From Dendrocalamus latiflorus (Eukaryota > Streptophyta > Magnoliopsida > Poales > Poaceae): 64,000 bases of DNA. The stretch covers positions 19,728,456 through 19,792,455 of the forward strand of contig CM029650.1 of NCBI GenBank assembly GCA_017311315.1, given 5' to 3'. A program made the position numbers and the translations under genes. The notes under the pieces are model-generated. The model did not search any database. It saw nothing but the letters and a program-made list of their open reading frames with translations, and was not told the origin of the DNA. Shown in pieces: positions 1-12,500 of the stretch (position 1 is the stretch's first letter; every line of letters starts with the position of its first letter).

Positions 1-425
1 CGCATTTTGTTTTTGAGTCTTGAGTATTGTTTTTTTGCGGTGAGGAGGTTTTTATTTGGTCACTATTTTTTTTCTCTTTTTCTTAAGCATTGTTACTGTA
101 TAATGTTTGGAAAAATTTAATGGTCTTTAATGAAGTGACTAATCTGTCCACGTAGCAATCGGCAAATACTGCTTCCAGCAAGTCGGCACGTAGATACTAT
201 TTATTCAATTTAAAAATGCTCGGTATGTAGGTCCTATTAATTCAATTTTAAGACTGCTCTCTCCCACGACGAGGAATCGGTATTCTGGGTTGGAACATAA
301 AGATATCAATTATTTTTCTTTGAAGTTCGTGTGTTCCTACAAATAAGAGCGAGGTAGTTGAAAATTTATCTTAGAAAAAAGAGAAGCAGTCAGAAATTAA
401 GACAATTAAATCGGTTAACTGGAAC
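1..425. other. AT-rich intergenic, no gene seen
   Basis: No coding signal or repeat structure could be supported here. A run of six A at 375-380 reads as a T-run on the minus strand about 45 bases past the tRNA and may serve as its Pol III terminator. Confidence 0.4.
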
Positions 426-496
426 GCCGACCGTGGGGATCGAACCCACGACCACGTGGTTAAAAGCCACGCGCTCTACCACTGAGCTAGGTCGGC
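426..496 (-). tRNA. tRNA-Lys (anticodon UUU)
   Basis: Read on the minus strand, the 71-base sequence folds as a full cloverleaf. The acceptor stem is GCCGACC/GGTCGGC, the D stem GCTC/GAGC, the anticodon stem CGTGG/CCACG with loop CTTTTAA, and the T stem GTGGG/CCCAC with loop TTCGATC. The anticodon is TTT, so it charges lysine for AAA/AAG codons. All stems are perfectly paired and the internal promoter elements (A box TAGCTCAGTGG, B box GGTTCGATCC) are intact, so it is probably functional. There is no intron and CCA is not encoded, as expected for a nuclear gene. Confidence 0.95.
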
Positions 497-746
497 TTGT
501 ATTCTACACTGCGTTAATCCAACATAAGTAGGCAGCTGCGTTGGCTACGGTTTATTAATATAATAAATAATGATTGCTGGAGTGAAAGGGTAAAAGCCGC
601 TGAAAATTAAAAAGAAAACGGAGCAAATCCCCGGAACAGTTAGCCAGTGCGGCCATGAAAACACCTATCTCGTAGTTTCCTATCATTTCGTACGTGAAAG
701 GACATATAAGATACGTACATGTAGACATCACGCCTCGCCATGGCCG

Positions 747-845
747 CAGCATGCAACTCGTCGTCAATAAGGTCACGGTGGAAACTACTGCTCCACCCAG
801 AATAATGCAGAAAGAACACCCAGCATGCAACTCGTCGTCAATAAG
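747..845. repeat. 25-bp direct repeat pair
   Basis: The same 25 bases, starting CAGCATGCAACTCGTCG, occur at 747-771 and 821-845, separated by 49 bases. No gene overlaps convincingly. It may mark a small tandem duplication. Confidence 0.75.
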
Positions 846-929
846 ACCTTTTAACATTTGCTTTGGTTTCCTCATCTCAAGCCAAAAACACAAAAAACTG
901 AAACAAAACAGAAGTCTGAGTACTCATTT

Positions 930-1176
930 ATAGGGCCTGTTTTTTTTTTCAAGTTTTGACTTCAGATTTTAATTTTTTTTACAGTAATTAGCTTTTAAAT
1001 AGAGTGTCTTTAAAAGATAGAGTCTACTAGTTAATTGCAGTATATACTATACCGACTTAATTTATATCGGCAAAAACTGCACGTAAGTTTCAGTTACTCT
1101 GTAATATCTCACACGAACAACCCAAAACCCACAAACTGTAGCCAAAAGCTATAAACCGTAGCAAAAAAGAACAGGC
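930..1176. mobile_element. hAT-type MITE candidate
   Basis: The left edge GGGCCTGTTTTTTTTT and the right edge AAAAAAGAACAGGCAC form imperfect terminal inverted repeats around about 245 AT-rich, non-coding bases. The inner sequence (scattered GTAG and CTATAA words) resembles the small elements at 7300-7550 and 53276-53487. No target duplication was found, so the ends are approximate. Confidence 0.4.
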
Positions 1177-1179
1177 ACA

Positions 1180-1639
1180 TCCTTTTAGTTATGAGCTGCC
1201 CTGAGAGAGACGGATTTCATAATTGTTGGCTCATATATACAACCTGCTTAGTTCAGCTGAAAAAATATGATTTATGGCTGAAATTAAACTATACTGACTG
1301 AAATTTTACTGTAGTTGATGGTGGCTTATTTAACATAATTAAATTTAAAAATAAAAAAATATGTTAGCCCATCACGGATAATACAAATGAATACGGAAAA
1401 AAGAACAGGTAAAAAAGCTTAAAAAACCAAAAACCTAGAAAAGGATAAAATTTAGAAATAATAAAAAATAAATTAGAAACTCAAGTCAAAATAAGCGGAG
1501 CCATATACGGAGCTGGCTAAGAAAAAAAATACATGTAACTTATCAAAGCTGTCATCATGAGGTATCCATGGTGTAGGCATTCAGCGAAGAGTGCCTGATG
1601 TGATTCCTGAAACCTAACACGGCTTTATACGGTGGCTTA
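1180..1639. other. AT-rich intergenic, nothing identified
   Basis: Low-GC sequence with many A and T runs. No open reading frame, RNA gene or clear repeat could be supported. Confidence 0.4.
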
Positions 1640-1851
1640 ACAGCTTACAAATGTAGGTTTTTTTCGGTTTATAGCTTATAATATATGATTTTTCTCGAAC
1701 AAATAAATTAGATGATTTTTTATCGTCTTTTCGAAATAGCTTATTAGGACAGTCTTTTTAAAACGGTTTATCAACATTTGATTCATTTGCATTAGAGCAT
1801 AGAACCTCACAAATCTCAAAGTAAAACCAGTAAACGGGCTTGCACGAATTG
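1640..1851. mobile_element. hAT-type MITE fragment
   Basis: Contains the words GGTTTATAGCTTATAA, CGAACAAATAAATTAG and AAACGG-TTATCA-ATTCGATT-like text, in the same order as the element at 53276-53487. It abuts the MITE that begins at 1855. Termini are not resolved and it is non-coding. Confidence 0.4.
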
Positions 1852-1854
1852 TTA

Positions 1855-2138
1855 GGCCATTCTCAGTGGAGAGTTTCATGGTGTTGTTTCCAAGACTGCC
1901 ACATCATGTAAAATGAAATGAAACATGGATGAAACATCCATCCTCAATGCATAGTTTCATTCTATTGTTTCATAGACATTTAATTTCATGACTCATATAG
2001 AGTTGGTAATCGTGCCAAGAGAGTTTCATCTAGATGAAACTCACTTCTTCTCGCTCTTCTTAAAAATGTTGTCATATCATCAAAAATACCTATGTGGCAG
2101 CCTATTAAATGCAGATGAAACTCCCACTGAGACTGGCT
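1855..2138. mobile_element. PIF/Harbinger-type (Tourist-like) MITE
   Basis: A 284-bp non-coding element. The left end GGCCATTCTCAGTGGAGAG and the inverted right end AGCCAGTCTCAGTGGGAG match at most positions. It is flanked by a 3-bp TTA duplication (1852-1854 and 2139-2141), the target preference of PIF/Harbinger. Internally it repeats GAGTTTCAT and contains the palindrome GAGTTTCATCTAGATGAAAC near 2021-2040. It has no transposase and would depend on one supplied elsewhere. Confidence 0.8.
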
Positions 2139-2141
2139 TTA

Positions 2142-3475
2142 GAACTCACACCATAAATGAATGCAAGAGCATCAGTAAATAGTAATCCATCTAAACAGCA
2201 GAAAATTTGAGAGTTGGCCGTCAAAGCTTTTGTTGACTATTTGTTCATTCCCAATGGTCAGGCGAAAGAACAGAACGAACTCATGAGTATACACGCAGTC
2301 TTTGTTGGATACACATCCAGTTACAAACGAAAGTGGCTTGTTTTCCACCGTCTTCCACGACTTACTACGGCAAGATCCGCAGAAGAGAAATCTAAGATAA
2401 AGTTATAGACTTTTAATATGACGAGTTAATTTAGCTACACTTCATCAAAAAGACTTTGAAAATCTCAATGTTAGTTATGGAGGCAACTGAATTTGATATT
2501 TCAATCACCATTTAGATATGTTGCAATTTGGATTGATTGTGCAACCATAATGGAGGCCTTGGCAACATTCTATTCTCAGGAAGTTTGATGACACATTGAC
2601 GGCAGCTAGTATGATGCTTTGCGGAGTTTTACTATTTAAGTGAAGGTTTTACTTCAATTTCTGTTTGAGATGAAGGATTTAAGTGTAAGGAGTTTTGTTT
2701 TTGTATAGATACTACAATATTTGTTCAGTTGTTATAACTCGATATGAGGGGTCCACTATAATCTATACTCCATTGATGGCATAAGAGTTCCTTTCATCTA
2801 GACAGTTTTATAGGAGCAGTTTCAACCATGTTATGGAATTTAATTACCTTAGAAATCGGCAGTTTGACTAACGTAATGCCACATATGCAAGTTGCTCTTT
2901 TAATAAGTATTTTTGCCGAGTTTTATGTACCAGGTGGAACATATCAGATTCCATGATATGAGTTCTTCGCTATCTATCCAGCACTACAGAGTTTTATCTA
3001 TCAGCTGGGACAACGTTCGTTGGTAAGCCTTGACAGGTTCCGCTTTCCCCTGATTCACAAGCTACTTTCCCCATCCCTATCAGTTCTTGTGCGTATGTGT
3101 CCATGGTTGGGTTGGTTTCTAGACTACCTGGTTGGGATATGGTCTCCACATTCTAATCCCTATCTTATCTTTAGAGCGAGACTGTAACGGAAGGAGTAAA
3201 TCCTGAATTTTATCCTACGAAAGACTTTTAATTTTATGTGAATAAAATATCAATGCCTACATGTACTTTCAAAAACCACAGTAGTGAATCGTCAATATTA
3301 GAAGTTAATTCTTAAAAGAAATATTGGAAGTACAGATATGAACTGTGATTTCCTCAGAGCAGTGCTCATTTGTTCAATCACTATAAAATACTTTCAAATC
3401 TAATTAAAAAAATCATTGTGCAAGCTGTGATGTGAAATGTTTGCAAGATTTGGCACCACCTTGCAAGTGCAATAA
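2142..3475. other. Intergenic, nothing identified
   Basis: About 1.3 kb without convincing coding potential; the short frames present are not conserved-looking. No tRNA, microsatellite or terminal repeat structure was seen. Confidence 0.4.
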
Positions 3476-3479
3476 AATA

Positions 3480-3705
3480 CTATACATGCTTAATTAGCAC
3501 TGATATGATTAGTGCTAATCAATTACAATTAGCGTTAATTAAATATGATTAGTACTAATTAAATCATTAAAAAAATACGATTAATTTAGTGCTTTACCTA
3601 GCACTAATTAAATAAAATACTATTAATTTAATGCTTTAACGCGCACTAGTTAAATACGATTTTATACTAATTAATTAAGATTAGCACTACTTAAATACTA
3701 ATATT
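3480..3705. repeat. AT-rich degenerate tandem repeat (TTAGTACTAATTAAATA-like)
   Basis: Imperfect units built on ATTAGTGCTAAT / TTAGTACTAATTAAATA recur about ten times. Many are palindromic, so the stretch could extrude hairpins. It ends just before a GC-rich patch at 3715-3800. No coding capacity. Confidence 0.6.
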
Positions 3706-3715
3706 CGTTTGCACA

Positions 3716-4640
3716 ATGTCGGTCAGCACATACCGAGCATGGGGGCTCGGCAGGCCGCCTGCCGAGCTCCTCTATCTCGATGGGTCTACGGAGGGGGCTA
3801 GATTTATAAAAATAAATGTTCGAGAGTTAAATTTAAAAAAAAATGACTACAATGACATTTATGTGAATAGTTCTCATTTGAGTATAGGCCCTCTACGACC
3901 AGATTATTTCTAGCATTTGAACCATGGACCTCAACATAAAATCCTATGTAACTTCTGGTCAGCACTGAATTGTGGCCTTGTGGGGCTTGTAGAATGGAAG
4001 GCACCTTTACAAGCAATATCTTGACACATTAAGCCTGAAATCAGTATTGAGTACCATGTCTTAATCAAACTGCTTCAGACATGGGAGTTCAGAATATGCT
4101 TTCACTACAGCGTACAAAGCATATAAATAGCACCGACTCTTTTGCACATAAGGCGTGAAGGAAGTTAATAATGCATCGTGGCTCATGTTTACATTGTACT
4201 GATCTAAAGATCACAACTTGAAAACCGACGTCTATCAGGCCAGCTATGCCCATAAGAAGTCTCAATCACAAAAATGGTACAAAGAGAAATGCAAGTAAAT
4301 GTGGCCATGGACAGCCAGATCATGTACGTAAATGGGCCTATCCAGCTCCTAGTTTACACCTTGCAGCTTTTCTGGAGTGACGAAGGACCCATTTAATTTC
4401 CTCTCATAATTCAGTACTCTTCCTTGCATTAACAAGCCTCCGAATTCGACTAACAAACTGCTCCAACGCACAAATGTAGTACAGAAATTGATGGCATGTG
4501 TGTGTGCATACACAGCATCTTGAATTCATCTCTGCTATCTAATACCTTTAGTTACTTTTATTATATGCAGTTAAGATTGCTTTTAGAGGCTGAAATTTTG
4601 GTTTAGACAAGCAAAGCATCAAAATCCATCCTGGTGTGAG
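3716..4640. other. Upstream intergenic of peroxidase
   Basis: No gene recognised. This region lies directly upstream of the peroxidase and would contain its distal promoter; no specific cis-element can be claimed beyond the TATA box noted separately. Confidence 0.4.
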
Positions 4641-4723
4641 ATTGCACCCTTGGTCGTGTACCCCATCAATAAATTCCTGGCTCGCAAGCATCCCTCGATC
4701 CAAACTCTCGCCAAGTTAAACCC

Positions 4724-4731
4724 TATAAATA
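4724..4731 (+). promoter_or_regulatory. TATA box of the peroxidase gene
   Basis: TATAAATA at 4724-4731 lies 77 bases upstream of the chosen ATG (4801). A start near 4755 would leave a leader of about 45 bases. This spacing favours the ATG at 4801 over the in-frame ATG at 4765, which would fall almost on the transcription start. Confidence 0.65.
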
Positions 4732-4800
4732 AAACTCTGTCCTCATTTATGCAAGTCCCATCACTTGCTCTGTCTTGTGCCAGCTCTGAGTCTGGAAGAA

Positions 4801-6101
4801 ATGGTCATCAGCATCCTGGCGCCCAGAGCGGCAGCTGCAGCACTAGCAATGGTCTTCTTGCTACTTCTGGAAATAATCGGCGTCTCCCATGGCCAGCTAC
4901 AGGTGGGGTTCTACTCCGACTCCTGCCCCGACGCCGAGGACATGGTCACCTCCGCCGTCCAGGACGCCGCAGCCTCCGACCCCACCATCCTCCCCGCCCT
5001 CGTACGACTCCAGTTCCACGACTGCTTCGTCAGGGTACGTATACTCTGGTATACTTAGTCGCGTCAAAGTCAGGGTAGTGCTTGATGTGCTTGTTCTCCG
5101 GCGACGTCGGCACGTCGCGTCGCGCGGCGATGCATGCAGGGATGCGACGCGTCGGTGCTGATCACGAGAGCGAGCAACGATGCGGAGGTGAACAACAATA
5201 AGCACCAGGGCCTTCGCGGTCAGGACGTCGTCGACGCCGCCAAGGCGGAGCTCGAGGAGCAGTGTCCCGGCGTCGTTTCCTGCGCCGACATCATCGCGCT
5301 CGCGGCCCGCGACGCCATCGCCATGGTACTCAAGATAGATATACACACGTTGTACATAGAGGCGAGCGTCCTTGCACGTTTGTTGCAGCCTTGCAGGTGA
5401 TGCGACTGACGCAATGCTTTTTTTTTTTGACGCATGCATGTCAGACGAACGGGCCGTCGTTCGACGTGCCGACGGGGCGGCGTGACGGGCTGGCGTCGAA
5501 CCTCCGCGACGCCGACGTGCTGCCGGACGTGAGCGACTCCATCGAGGTGCTCCGCTCCAAGTTCGCGGCGAGCGGCCTCGACGACCGCGACCTCGTCCTC
5601 CTCACAGGTACGTAGTTGGATAATTGTCACACACTGACACGACGGCGTGCATGGCTTCATCCATGGAATGCAACTGCAGCGGCGCACACCATCGGCACGA
5701 CGGCGTGCTTCTTCGTGAAGGACCGGCTGTACAGCTACCCACTGCCGGGCGGCGGCGCTGGGTCGGACCCGTCTATCCCGGCGGCCTTCCTGGCGGAGCT
5801 CAAGGCCCGGTGCGCGCCCGGCGACTTCAACACGCGCGTGCCGCTGGACCGCGGCAGCGAGGGCGACTTCGACGATTCCATCCTCCGCAACATCCGGTCG
5901 GGCCTCGCCGTCATCGCCTCAGACGCCGCACTCGACGGCAGCAACGCCACCCGCGCGCTCGTCGGCGCGTACCTCGGCTCCGCAGCTTCCAGCTTCGAGC
6001 AGGACTTCGTGGACGCCATGGTGAAGATGGGCAGCATCGGCGCCATCACCGGCGACGCCGGCGAGATCAGGGACGTGTGCTCGGCGTTCAATACAAACTG
6101 A
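4801..6101 (+). CDS. Secreted class III heme peroxidase
   Basis: Plant class III peroxidases use H2O2 to oxidise phenolics (lignin, suberin, cell-wall cross-linking) in the apoplast or vacuole. Exons are 4801-5034, 5140-5325, 5445-5607 and 5680-6101, with short GT-AG introns (105, 119 and 72 bp). They give 334 aa, normal for the family. Residues 1-31 form a signal peptide ending before QLQVGFY. The distal active site is R69 and H73 in RLQFHDCF; GCDAS follows at 79-83; the proximal heme ligand is H197 in AAHTIG. Eight cysteines (42, 75, 80, 120, 126, 204, 239, 328) match the four conserved disulfides. All catalytic residues are present and there is no frameshift. GC content is high, as in many grass genes, unlike its AT-rich surroundings. 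The start was chosen for signal-peptide quality and TATA spacing. The 'LQFHDCF' and 'TAAHTIG' wording recalls the peroxidase-43-like group, but the exact subgroup is not certain. Confidence 0.93.
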
Positions 6102-6243
6102 TCGACCAATGACATGTCATGACAATTCACAAATACCTGTACATTTATTGGGAACGAGTGAATTAATTCAGAAAATGAAATACTGAGGAAGATACTTTTC
6201 CCCCTTTCCTTGTATTGCATATTGTTTTTTGTCTGGAATGGAC

Positions 6244-6249
6244 AATAAA
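6244..6249 (+). terminator. Polyadenylation signal of peroxidase
   Basis: AATAAA lies 143 bases after the stop codon (6099-6101), followed by T-rich sequence, a usual distance for a plant 3' UTR. Confidence 0.55.
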
Positions 6250-6259
6250 GTTTAAGAGT

Positions 6260-7290
6260 TTACTTAGAAATTGACCGGAACTTTTGGTGGAACTAAGCTT
6301 GCATTTTTGTTGGATCGATCCGGTTGTTCACTACCCTTTCCGTTCTTTTTTATTTTGCTTCCTAGTATCTATACTATTCCACCATAGTTTTAAAACTATC
6401 TAAATTAGCTATACGAAAATTATATCATTAGATATGTCGTTAAAATACTATAATAATATTATAATTTTAAAAGTACATTTTAGTATAATGTTATAAAAAT
6501 TAATTATCAAAATTGTATCTCAATGACAGTAAAAAATCAAACACAAGTAAAAATAAATGGAGAGAACAACTGTTTTGTAGCGAGGAGAACATGCAGCATT
6601 GAGCAATACAAGTACTCTGAATTAAGTAGTAGTGCGTCGATTTGGGCTGTCTCTGCGTGTTGCGGATTTATCCATATGAGGTATAGTACGTACGTAGGCA
6701 AGTGTTAGTGGTTAATTCTGGTTGTTGGGCTGCAATGCAATCCAACGTACAGATTTATCAAGAGACCAACTACCATACCGTGCGGTACTAACTGCAGGCA
6801 AGATCAGTGAACAGAGCAAACGGCGGTGAGTAAGTGCGTCTACTGTAGATACTTATTGATTGTCAGAGTTATATTTTGCGGACCATGCCAATGTCAATGT
6901 CCGAAACAACAATTATCTAGATTAACAGCACGATTCGAGCTAGCAACCTTCAACTAACACCTAGCTGTTATCTCTTGCCGATTTATCTCATTTATCGAAG
7001 TTATATCTTGCTGCTCTGGCAACCTTCAATGAAGAGCACAATTCGAACTAGCAAAGTGCTAGCAGTACGGTACGTGCGTGACATTCATTCCTCAGATCGA
7101 GGTATCTCTACATTGGATGGCAGCTGTAGCCTGTAGGACGGTCGAACCTATGCCTTTCCTCAGCAGGTAGACTAGTACCATCTATTTAATATTGCTGTGA
7201 TTTATGATTTTTATTGAAATTTTTAAATTTTAATTATAGTAAAAACCAAAAACCACTTTTAGAAGCCGTTAAAAAACATGCCCTATAATG
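6260..7290. other. Intergenic, nothing identified
   Basis: AT-rich downstream region of the peroxidase. No coding, RNA or mobile-element signal could be supported. Confidence 0.4.
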
Positions 7291-7299
7291 GCTGAGGTT

Positions 7300-7550
7300 A
7301 TCTACACGGCGTTCTCAATTAGCGGTCGAAACGGCTATGACGGTTCTTTTTAACTTACGGTTTACAGTTTATAGTTTTTTATATAATAAATGGAATGATT
7401 TTTTGTTATTTTTTGAAATGATTTATCGGAATAGTTTTTTGAAACGGCTTATTAGTATTCGATTTATTCGTATAAATACTTATGTCAAAATAAAAATCAT
7501 TAATCATTGTTGTAAATTTTCAGTCGCAGCCAAAAACAATATACTGGGCA
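7300..7550. mobile_element. hAT-type MITE, related to 53276-53487
   Basis: Runs from GCGGTCGAAACGGC through GGTTTACAGTTTATAG, AAACGGCTTATTAGTATTCG and ATTCGTATAAATACTTATG to CGCAGCCAAAAACAA. These words occur in the same order in the element at 53276-53487, which has an 8-bp target duplication. Here the exact termini and duplication could not be fixed. Non-coding. Confidence 0.5.
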
Positions 7551-7559
7551 AGTGGTGCA

Positions 7560-8852
7560 CGAGATAGATGGATCGTGTCACGTGGGCATGCAGTTGGTAC
7601 GTCTCCCCCGCACGATAGTACGCACGCACACCAATGGGCCTCGTGCGGAAGGCAGAGATGTCTCGAACGGGTCGAGGCTCGGAGCACGGGGTTGTTCGAC
7701 AAAGAGTGCGACAGAGAATGGCGACGGCGGCGCCATCACGGGATGGCATGCATGTTGAGCTTGTTTCGCAGCGCGACAAAAATGGCGACACGGGTAAAGG
7801 GTTAAAGGGCTCATCATGCAGTAGAGATGTACAAAGGCCAAAGGGCCTCGTGATGCCATCAGAAAGGAATAAGCGAATTCCTATAATTGTTTTGGCAATG
7901 ATAAGGTAACAGTTGTCTAGTTTTGTTATAAGAACAAAGGTGCTGTCAATTTATGGTTGTAGGAATACTAATTGTTTACAAGGATTAAAGAGAGAAGATA
8001 TCGTCCAGTGGGAGGTGTGCGAGGAAAGACACCACAAGGACAGAGGACAACCACATGAAAGAAAGATGTGGGAACTCCTTTGATTAACTAGGAATCTCGT
8101 ATTCCTGCAACTATCTAAAATTTTAGTTGTGCACAGAATGGTACGAAAACGTGAACTTCATTTAACAGTACACTTACATAGATTCAAAATATGTTGTACA
8201 TACTAGGTTCCTCTTAGATAGGTTGTTTGGCCAAATGGTATACAAACAAAAGATCTAGTCGAAGATTTCCACAGAGTATTCATCTTCTTCTACATCCAAG
8301 TAGTCTGAAGTCGACAGAGGCAAGAGTTAGTGCTTTTGGTACTCAGTAAGCTATGTAGGAAATGAATTATAGATGCATGACAAACAACAGGAGTTGGGTT
8401 TTATAGTTACCTCATCCTTAATAGTAGTTGTTAAACAGATATCACACAATTACTTATAAAACAGATATTTCAAGTGTTGATATGATTTGGTAGGAATGAA
8501 TCTAGCAAGTATGCTTAATAATAGTAATTCAGAGTCTACTTATGCCAACGTACTGGATTCACCCATAGACACACCTTTATTTATCGAAAGAGTTAGAATA
8601 AGGTGTAATACTGCTTGCAATATCAATTCCTTCCACCTAGTAAGTTAGAGATTATATCCTATGCTGACCCAGCATGGCCCTGTAGCAGGTTGCACCCAAC
8701 ACCTGATATAGTCACTTACTACTGTGAGACCAAATGAACAATACCCTGTAACCATCCATTCCATCTTTATGAATCACTGGTCACTCAGAGGATAATACAT
8801 AGGAAAAGCATGTCGACCAAGGCCCCAATGGTGTGGTGTGTTATTCAGGAGT
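7560..8852. other. Intergenic, nothing identified
   Basis: A GC-richer patch (7560-7860) yields overlapping short frames on both strands but no recognisable protein. The rest is ordinary AT-rich DNA. Confidence 0.4.
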
Positions 8853-9554
8853 TGTAGAATCAAGGATAATTGACTAGAGGGGGTGAATAGGAGGTTCTTA
8901 AAATTTCTTGCTTTCTAAAATAAATTTCTACAAATTAAAAGTTAAGCAAGATTTCTATTATAATACAAGACCAACACAATTCTAGTAAAAGCTATGACAC
9001 TACAAGCCAAGTCTCAACAAATAAGATTCTAGCTTTACAAGATATGATAATTTTAATAGTTAGAAATATAAATGCAAAATTAGAGACAAAGAAATAACCA
9101 AATGAAGACACACGATATTTTTGACGTGGTATCGAAGTCTTGCCGGTCTTCACTAATCCATGTTGAGAAAAACCCAATAGAATTGGATTGGCTCCATGAA
9201 TTAAGCCTCACTCGTTGATTCCACTAGTGGTCGTTCTTCCTCTACTTTGGAGATGACGAACACCAAGCCACTCAAAATTTGCCACTGGGCCTCTTCACAA
9301 TCTTCTTAAAGAGATCACCGCGCACACTCCCGCTAAACCGTCTAGGTGCCGGCAAACACCAAGAGTAATAAACCACGATCTTTGCTTAACAGATTTCAAG
9401 TGCTAAGAATCAATCTAGGAATGAATGCACAACTACCTCAAATAAAGCAAATGGAGTAAATAAGGTCTTTGAGGTGCACTACTTGCTCAAGGATGTTCAA
9501 TGGAGTAACTTTTGTATGTCCTTAAGCTGGTAGGGGTGAATTTATATCCCCCAC

Positions 9555-12500
9555 TGTCAGACCCCGGAGCAACGACTCCAAAACCCTCTGTGTAAATCAC
9601 ACTAGTCCAAGAACAGCTAGTGCACACAGCGAAACAAAGATACATATCGAGCACAAATGACCAAGCAAATATATATTAAACATAAGAGTACGGCCTTATG
9701 GCCAAGTCTTACATCAATACTCATTGGCAACACTAATAAAGTAAATAACCGCGAAAGCAAACTGGTAAACAGCAAAGCCCAAGCCTGCCCACATGCATTC
9801 GACTGTAAGATGCGTCCTACTCGTCCTGGTCCTCACCGTAGTCAAAGTCATCCTCCTCTGATATGAGATAGCAAAGTGAGTACAAACTTGTACTCTACAA
9901 ATCACACAGAGAATGCAACTTAATGATAATGGCATCAATGGAAGGCTCTTAGGATTATTTTGCATAAAACAACAATTAAAGAAATGCAGTAACTAGATTG
10001 AAATTGCTGAACGTAATACTATAAGTGAAAACTGTACTTGTAAACGAAATTAATACTGTTAGTGCAGGCTCCAACCAAACACTAACCTAACTACGGGTAT
10101 CCCACCTGAACCATCTTTACCAAAAGATCTCGTGTGGATTCCACACATCCACACGTTCCCAACCACTCGTGGATTCCATCCATCCACCAGGTTTTCATAA
10201 ACCATTTTGAAAACAAAGTCTAATCCGTGAAAAACTTTACTCAGCATGCCCGTGACCGTGGGCACACAGGATAGATTATACACTCTGCAGAGGTTGTACA
10301 ACTTTACCCATAAGACACGATCATCCCAGATTGCCATGCGAATTACACACTTTCTTAGGTGTGTGGCGAGGAGATCATGACAAGGCCTTTACAATGTAAA
10401 GCCTTCAACCTGGCCAAGCCAACTCTAAGGTTTCACCCCAGTATGGAATCTACCAGAACGGGACCCCCTCTTGAGCCGAGTGAGACTTCTCATGCCCTAC
10501 GCCACGCGAATTATTCAACCAGGGCTGTCCCATACCAGCCTTGTAGTAGTATGATAGGGCTTTGCAACAGTAGCTCACGGACCGGTCCTTAATTGACTTA
10601 GGCTCAACCTCATACCCCTGTGCACGACAATCAACACTGTGTCTCCGAACAACAGTGCACGCGTACACCCACCACCTAACCATTAGCCTAGATCTAAACT
10701 AGGTTTTATATTTTGTTCCAAAAATACTTTGTCATCCTTCTTGACTCTCTGAAGTCAAGAATATATTTTAAAACTTATCATTTCATGTGAAAAAGGTGTT
10801 CCAAAGCTAAGTTATATCTATGCTGGGCTAAGCAGTTACTACCAAAATTCTCCAGCCATACTAGTGTACTAACTAGAGTTTATCTGAGGGTGAAAAGATA
10901 TAAGGGTATACAATGTCAAGGAGGTAATATCAAACAGGCATTAACTAGATTTTAAAGCTGAATTGAAATATAGTGAATAAAAGTAGGCATGCAGAATTAA
11001 TTTAAAACAACATAAATTTTATTTGAAACTTGGGATCAACATGATCAAAGAGTGTAACTTACCTTGCTGTGCAGTGGGGTGAGAGTCGTCGTCGAAGAAA
11101 TCTCCCAAATCGTCGTAGTCTACACGTGAAAATAACCCACCAAATTCAAATAAATTCAAAACAACTTAAAATTTTTAAATTGAGGGCAGAAGTGGATAGA
11201 GGGGAATTTTTGATGAATTTAGAAATTTGAATGGGCTTAATCGGAGCTAGGATGAAGAAGAACGAGCTTTCGGAAGTTTAAAATTAGAGAAAATGAATAA
11301 ACTGAATTTTTAGAATTATTTTTCTAAAGAAAATAGGAATTATGACATCAGCAAGGATTTTATTTTCGGCCGAATTAATTTTCGACGGGAAAATCCAAAT
11401 TATGACATCGGCGTGACGTCAGCATGACATCAGCCCTGAGGGAATCTTCGGACAGAGGCTAACAGGTGGGCCCTGGTCTACGTACCAGGTCCACGGAGGA
11501 GGGAGGTGGCACGGGAGGTGGGGTGGCGCTGACGGGGCGGAGAGGAGCCGAGTTGGCGCCGATGTGGCGCCACCTCACCTGCCACGCTGGCACCCGAGGC
11601 AGCGCAGGCCGGAGGCTGCGCTCGGGTGCGGCGGCGACGGCGCTCCGGCGCACGGTGGCCGACGGCGAGTGGCAAAATACCGAGAGGGGGTGGCGGGGAT
11701 TCCAGCGCTACCTGGTGCGGAGCTCGGCGGCGCTCGGAGACGGTCGGCGACAAGGAGGCAGAGGCGACGGTGGGCGGCTCTCGGTGCGGCGGCACTTCGG
11801 TGGGGTTGAGGCCCGGTCGAGGGGCGAGCGAGGTCGAGGGTAATGCGGCGAAGCCGAAGGTGGCGTCGACGAGGCTTGGGGGCAACCGGAGTGGCAAGGG
11901 GAGCTCACCAGAGTGGCTGGCGGCGCTCGGAAAAGGGAAGCTTGTCGCGGGGGCGGTGTGGTGCTCGGGAGAGGCGAGCGAGGACGGAAGGAGGTGGTGC
12001 GGAAGGAGGTGGAGCCAGGGAGGGGCTTTATAGGGGGCGGAGAGGGACGTGCGCACAGGAATTCCTTGCCGGAGGGGTGGAGGTGGGCGGCGGTTGTGGG
12101 AGGCCGTGCAAGGAAAGAGGAGTGGGCGCGAGGAGAGGGGAAGTGGGGATGAGCGCGACAATGGGGAGGTGGGGCGGCGGTTGTAGGAGAACGTGGGCGG
12201 CGTGCGGCGCGGAAGAGAGGGAGGAGGCCGGGAAGGGCGGAGATGGTTGCGGCGCGAGGAAGGAGATGATCGGGGAGGGAGAAGGGTCCGACAGGCGGGC
12301 CCAGGCGTGGAGAGACGGAGGGAGTAGCGGCTGACGGGTGGGGTCCGTGCGCAGAGAGAGGGAGGAAAGGGGGCGCGCACGGTAGGGATGGTGCCGCATG
12401 GCGGGGAGTAGATCGGGTGGCTAGGGTGTTTAAGTGGCGGCGGACGGGTGAGATCAGCCGGGGCGGGGTGAGGGGAAATCCGGGCCGCACACGTGTCGAG

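Noticed and set aside
555..933. Overlapping short frames on both strands near the tRNA
   Set aside because: Neither shows a recognisable domain, codon bias or start context. They include the 25-bp repeat pair.
4765..4800. Upstream in-frame ATG at 4765 for the peroxidase
   Set aside because: It would add MLCLVPALSLEE before a perfect signal peptide and lies only about 35 bases after the TATA box; the ATG at 4801 is better.
4897..5687. Minus-strand frames of 155-180 codons
   Set aside because: Shadows of the peroxidase exons, whose plus-strand translation has all family motifs and clean splice sites.
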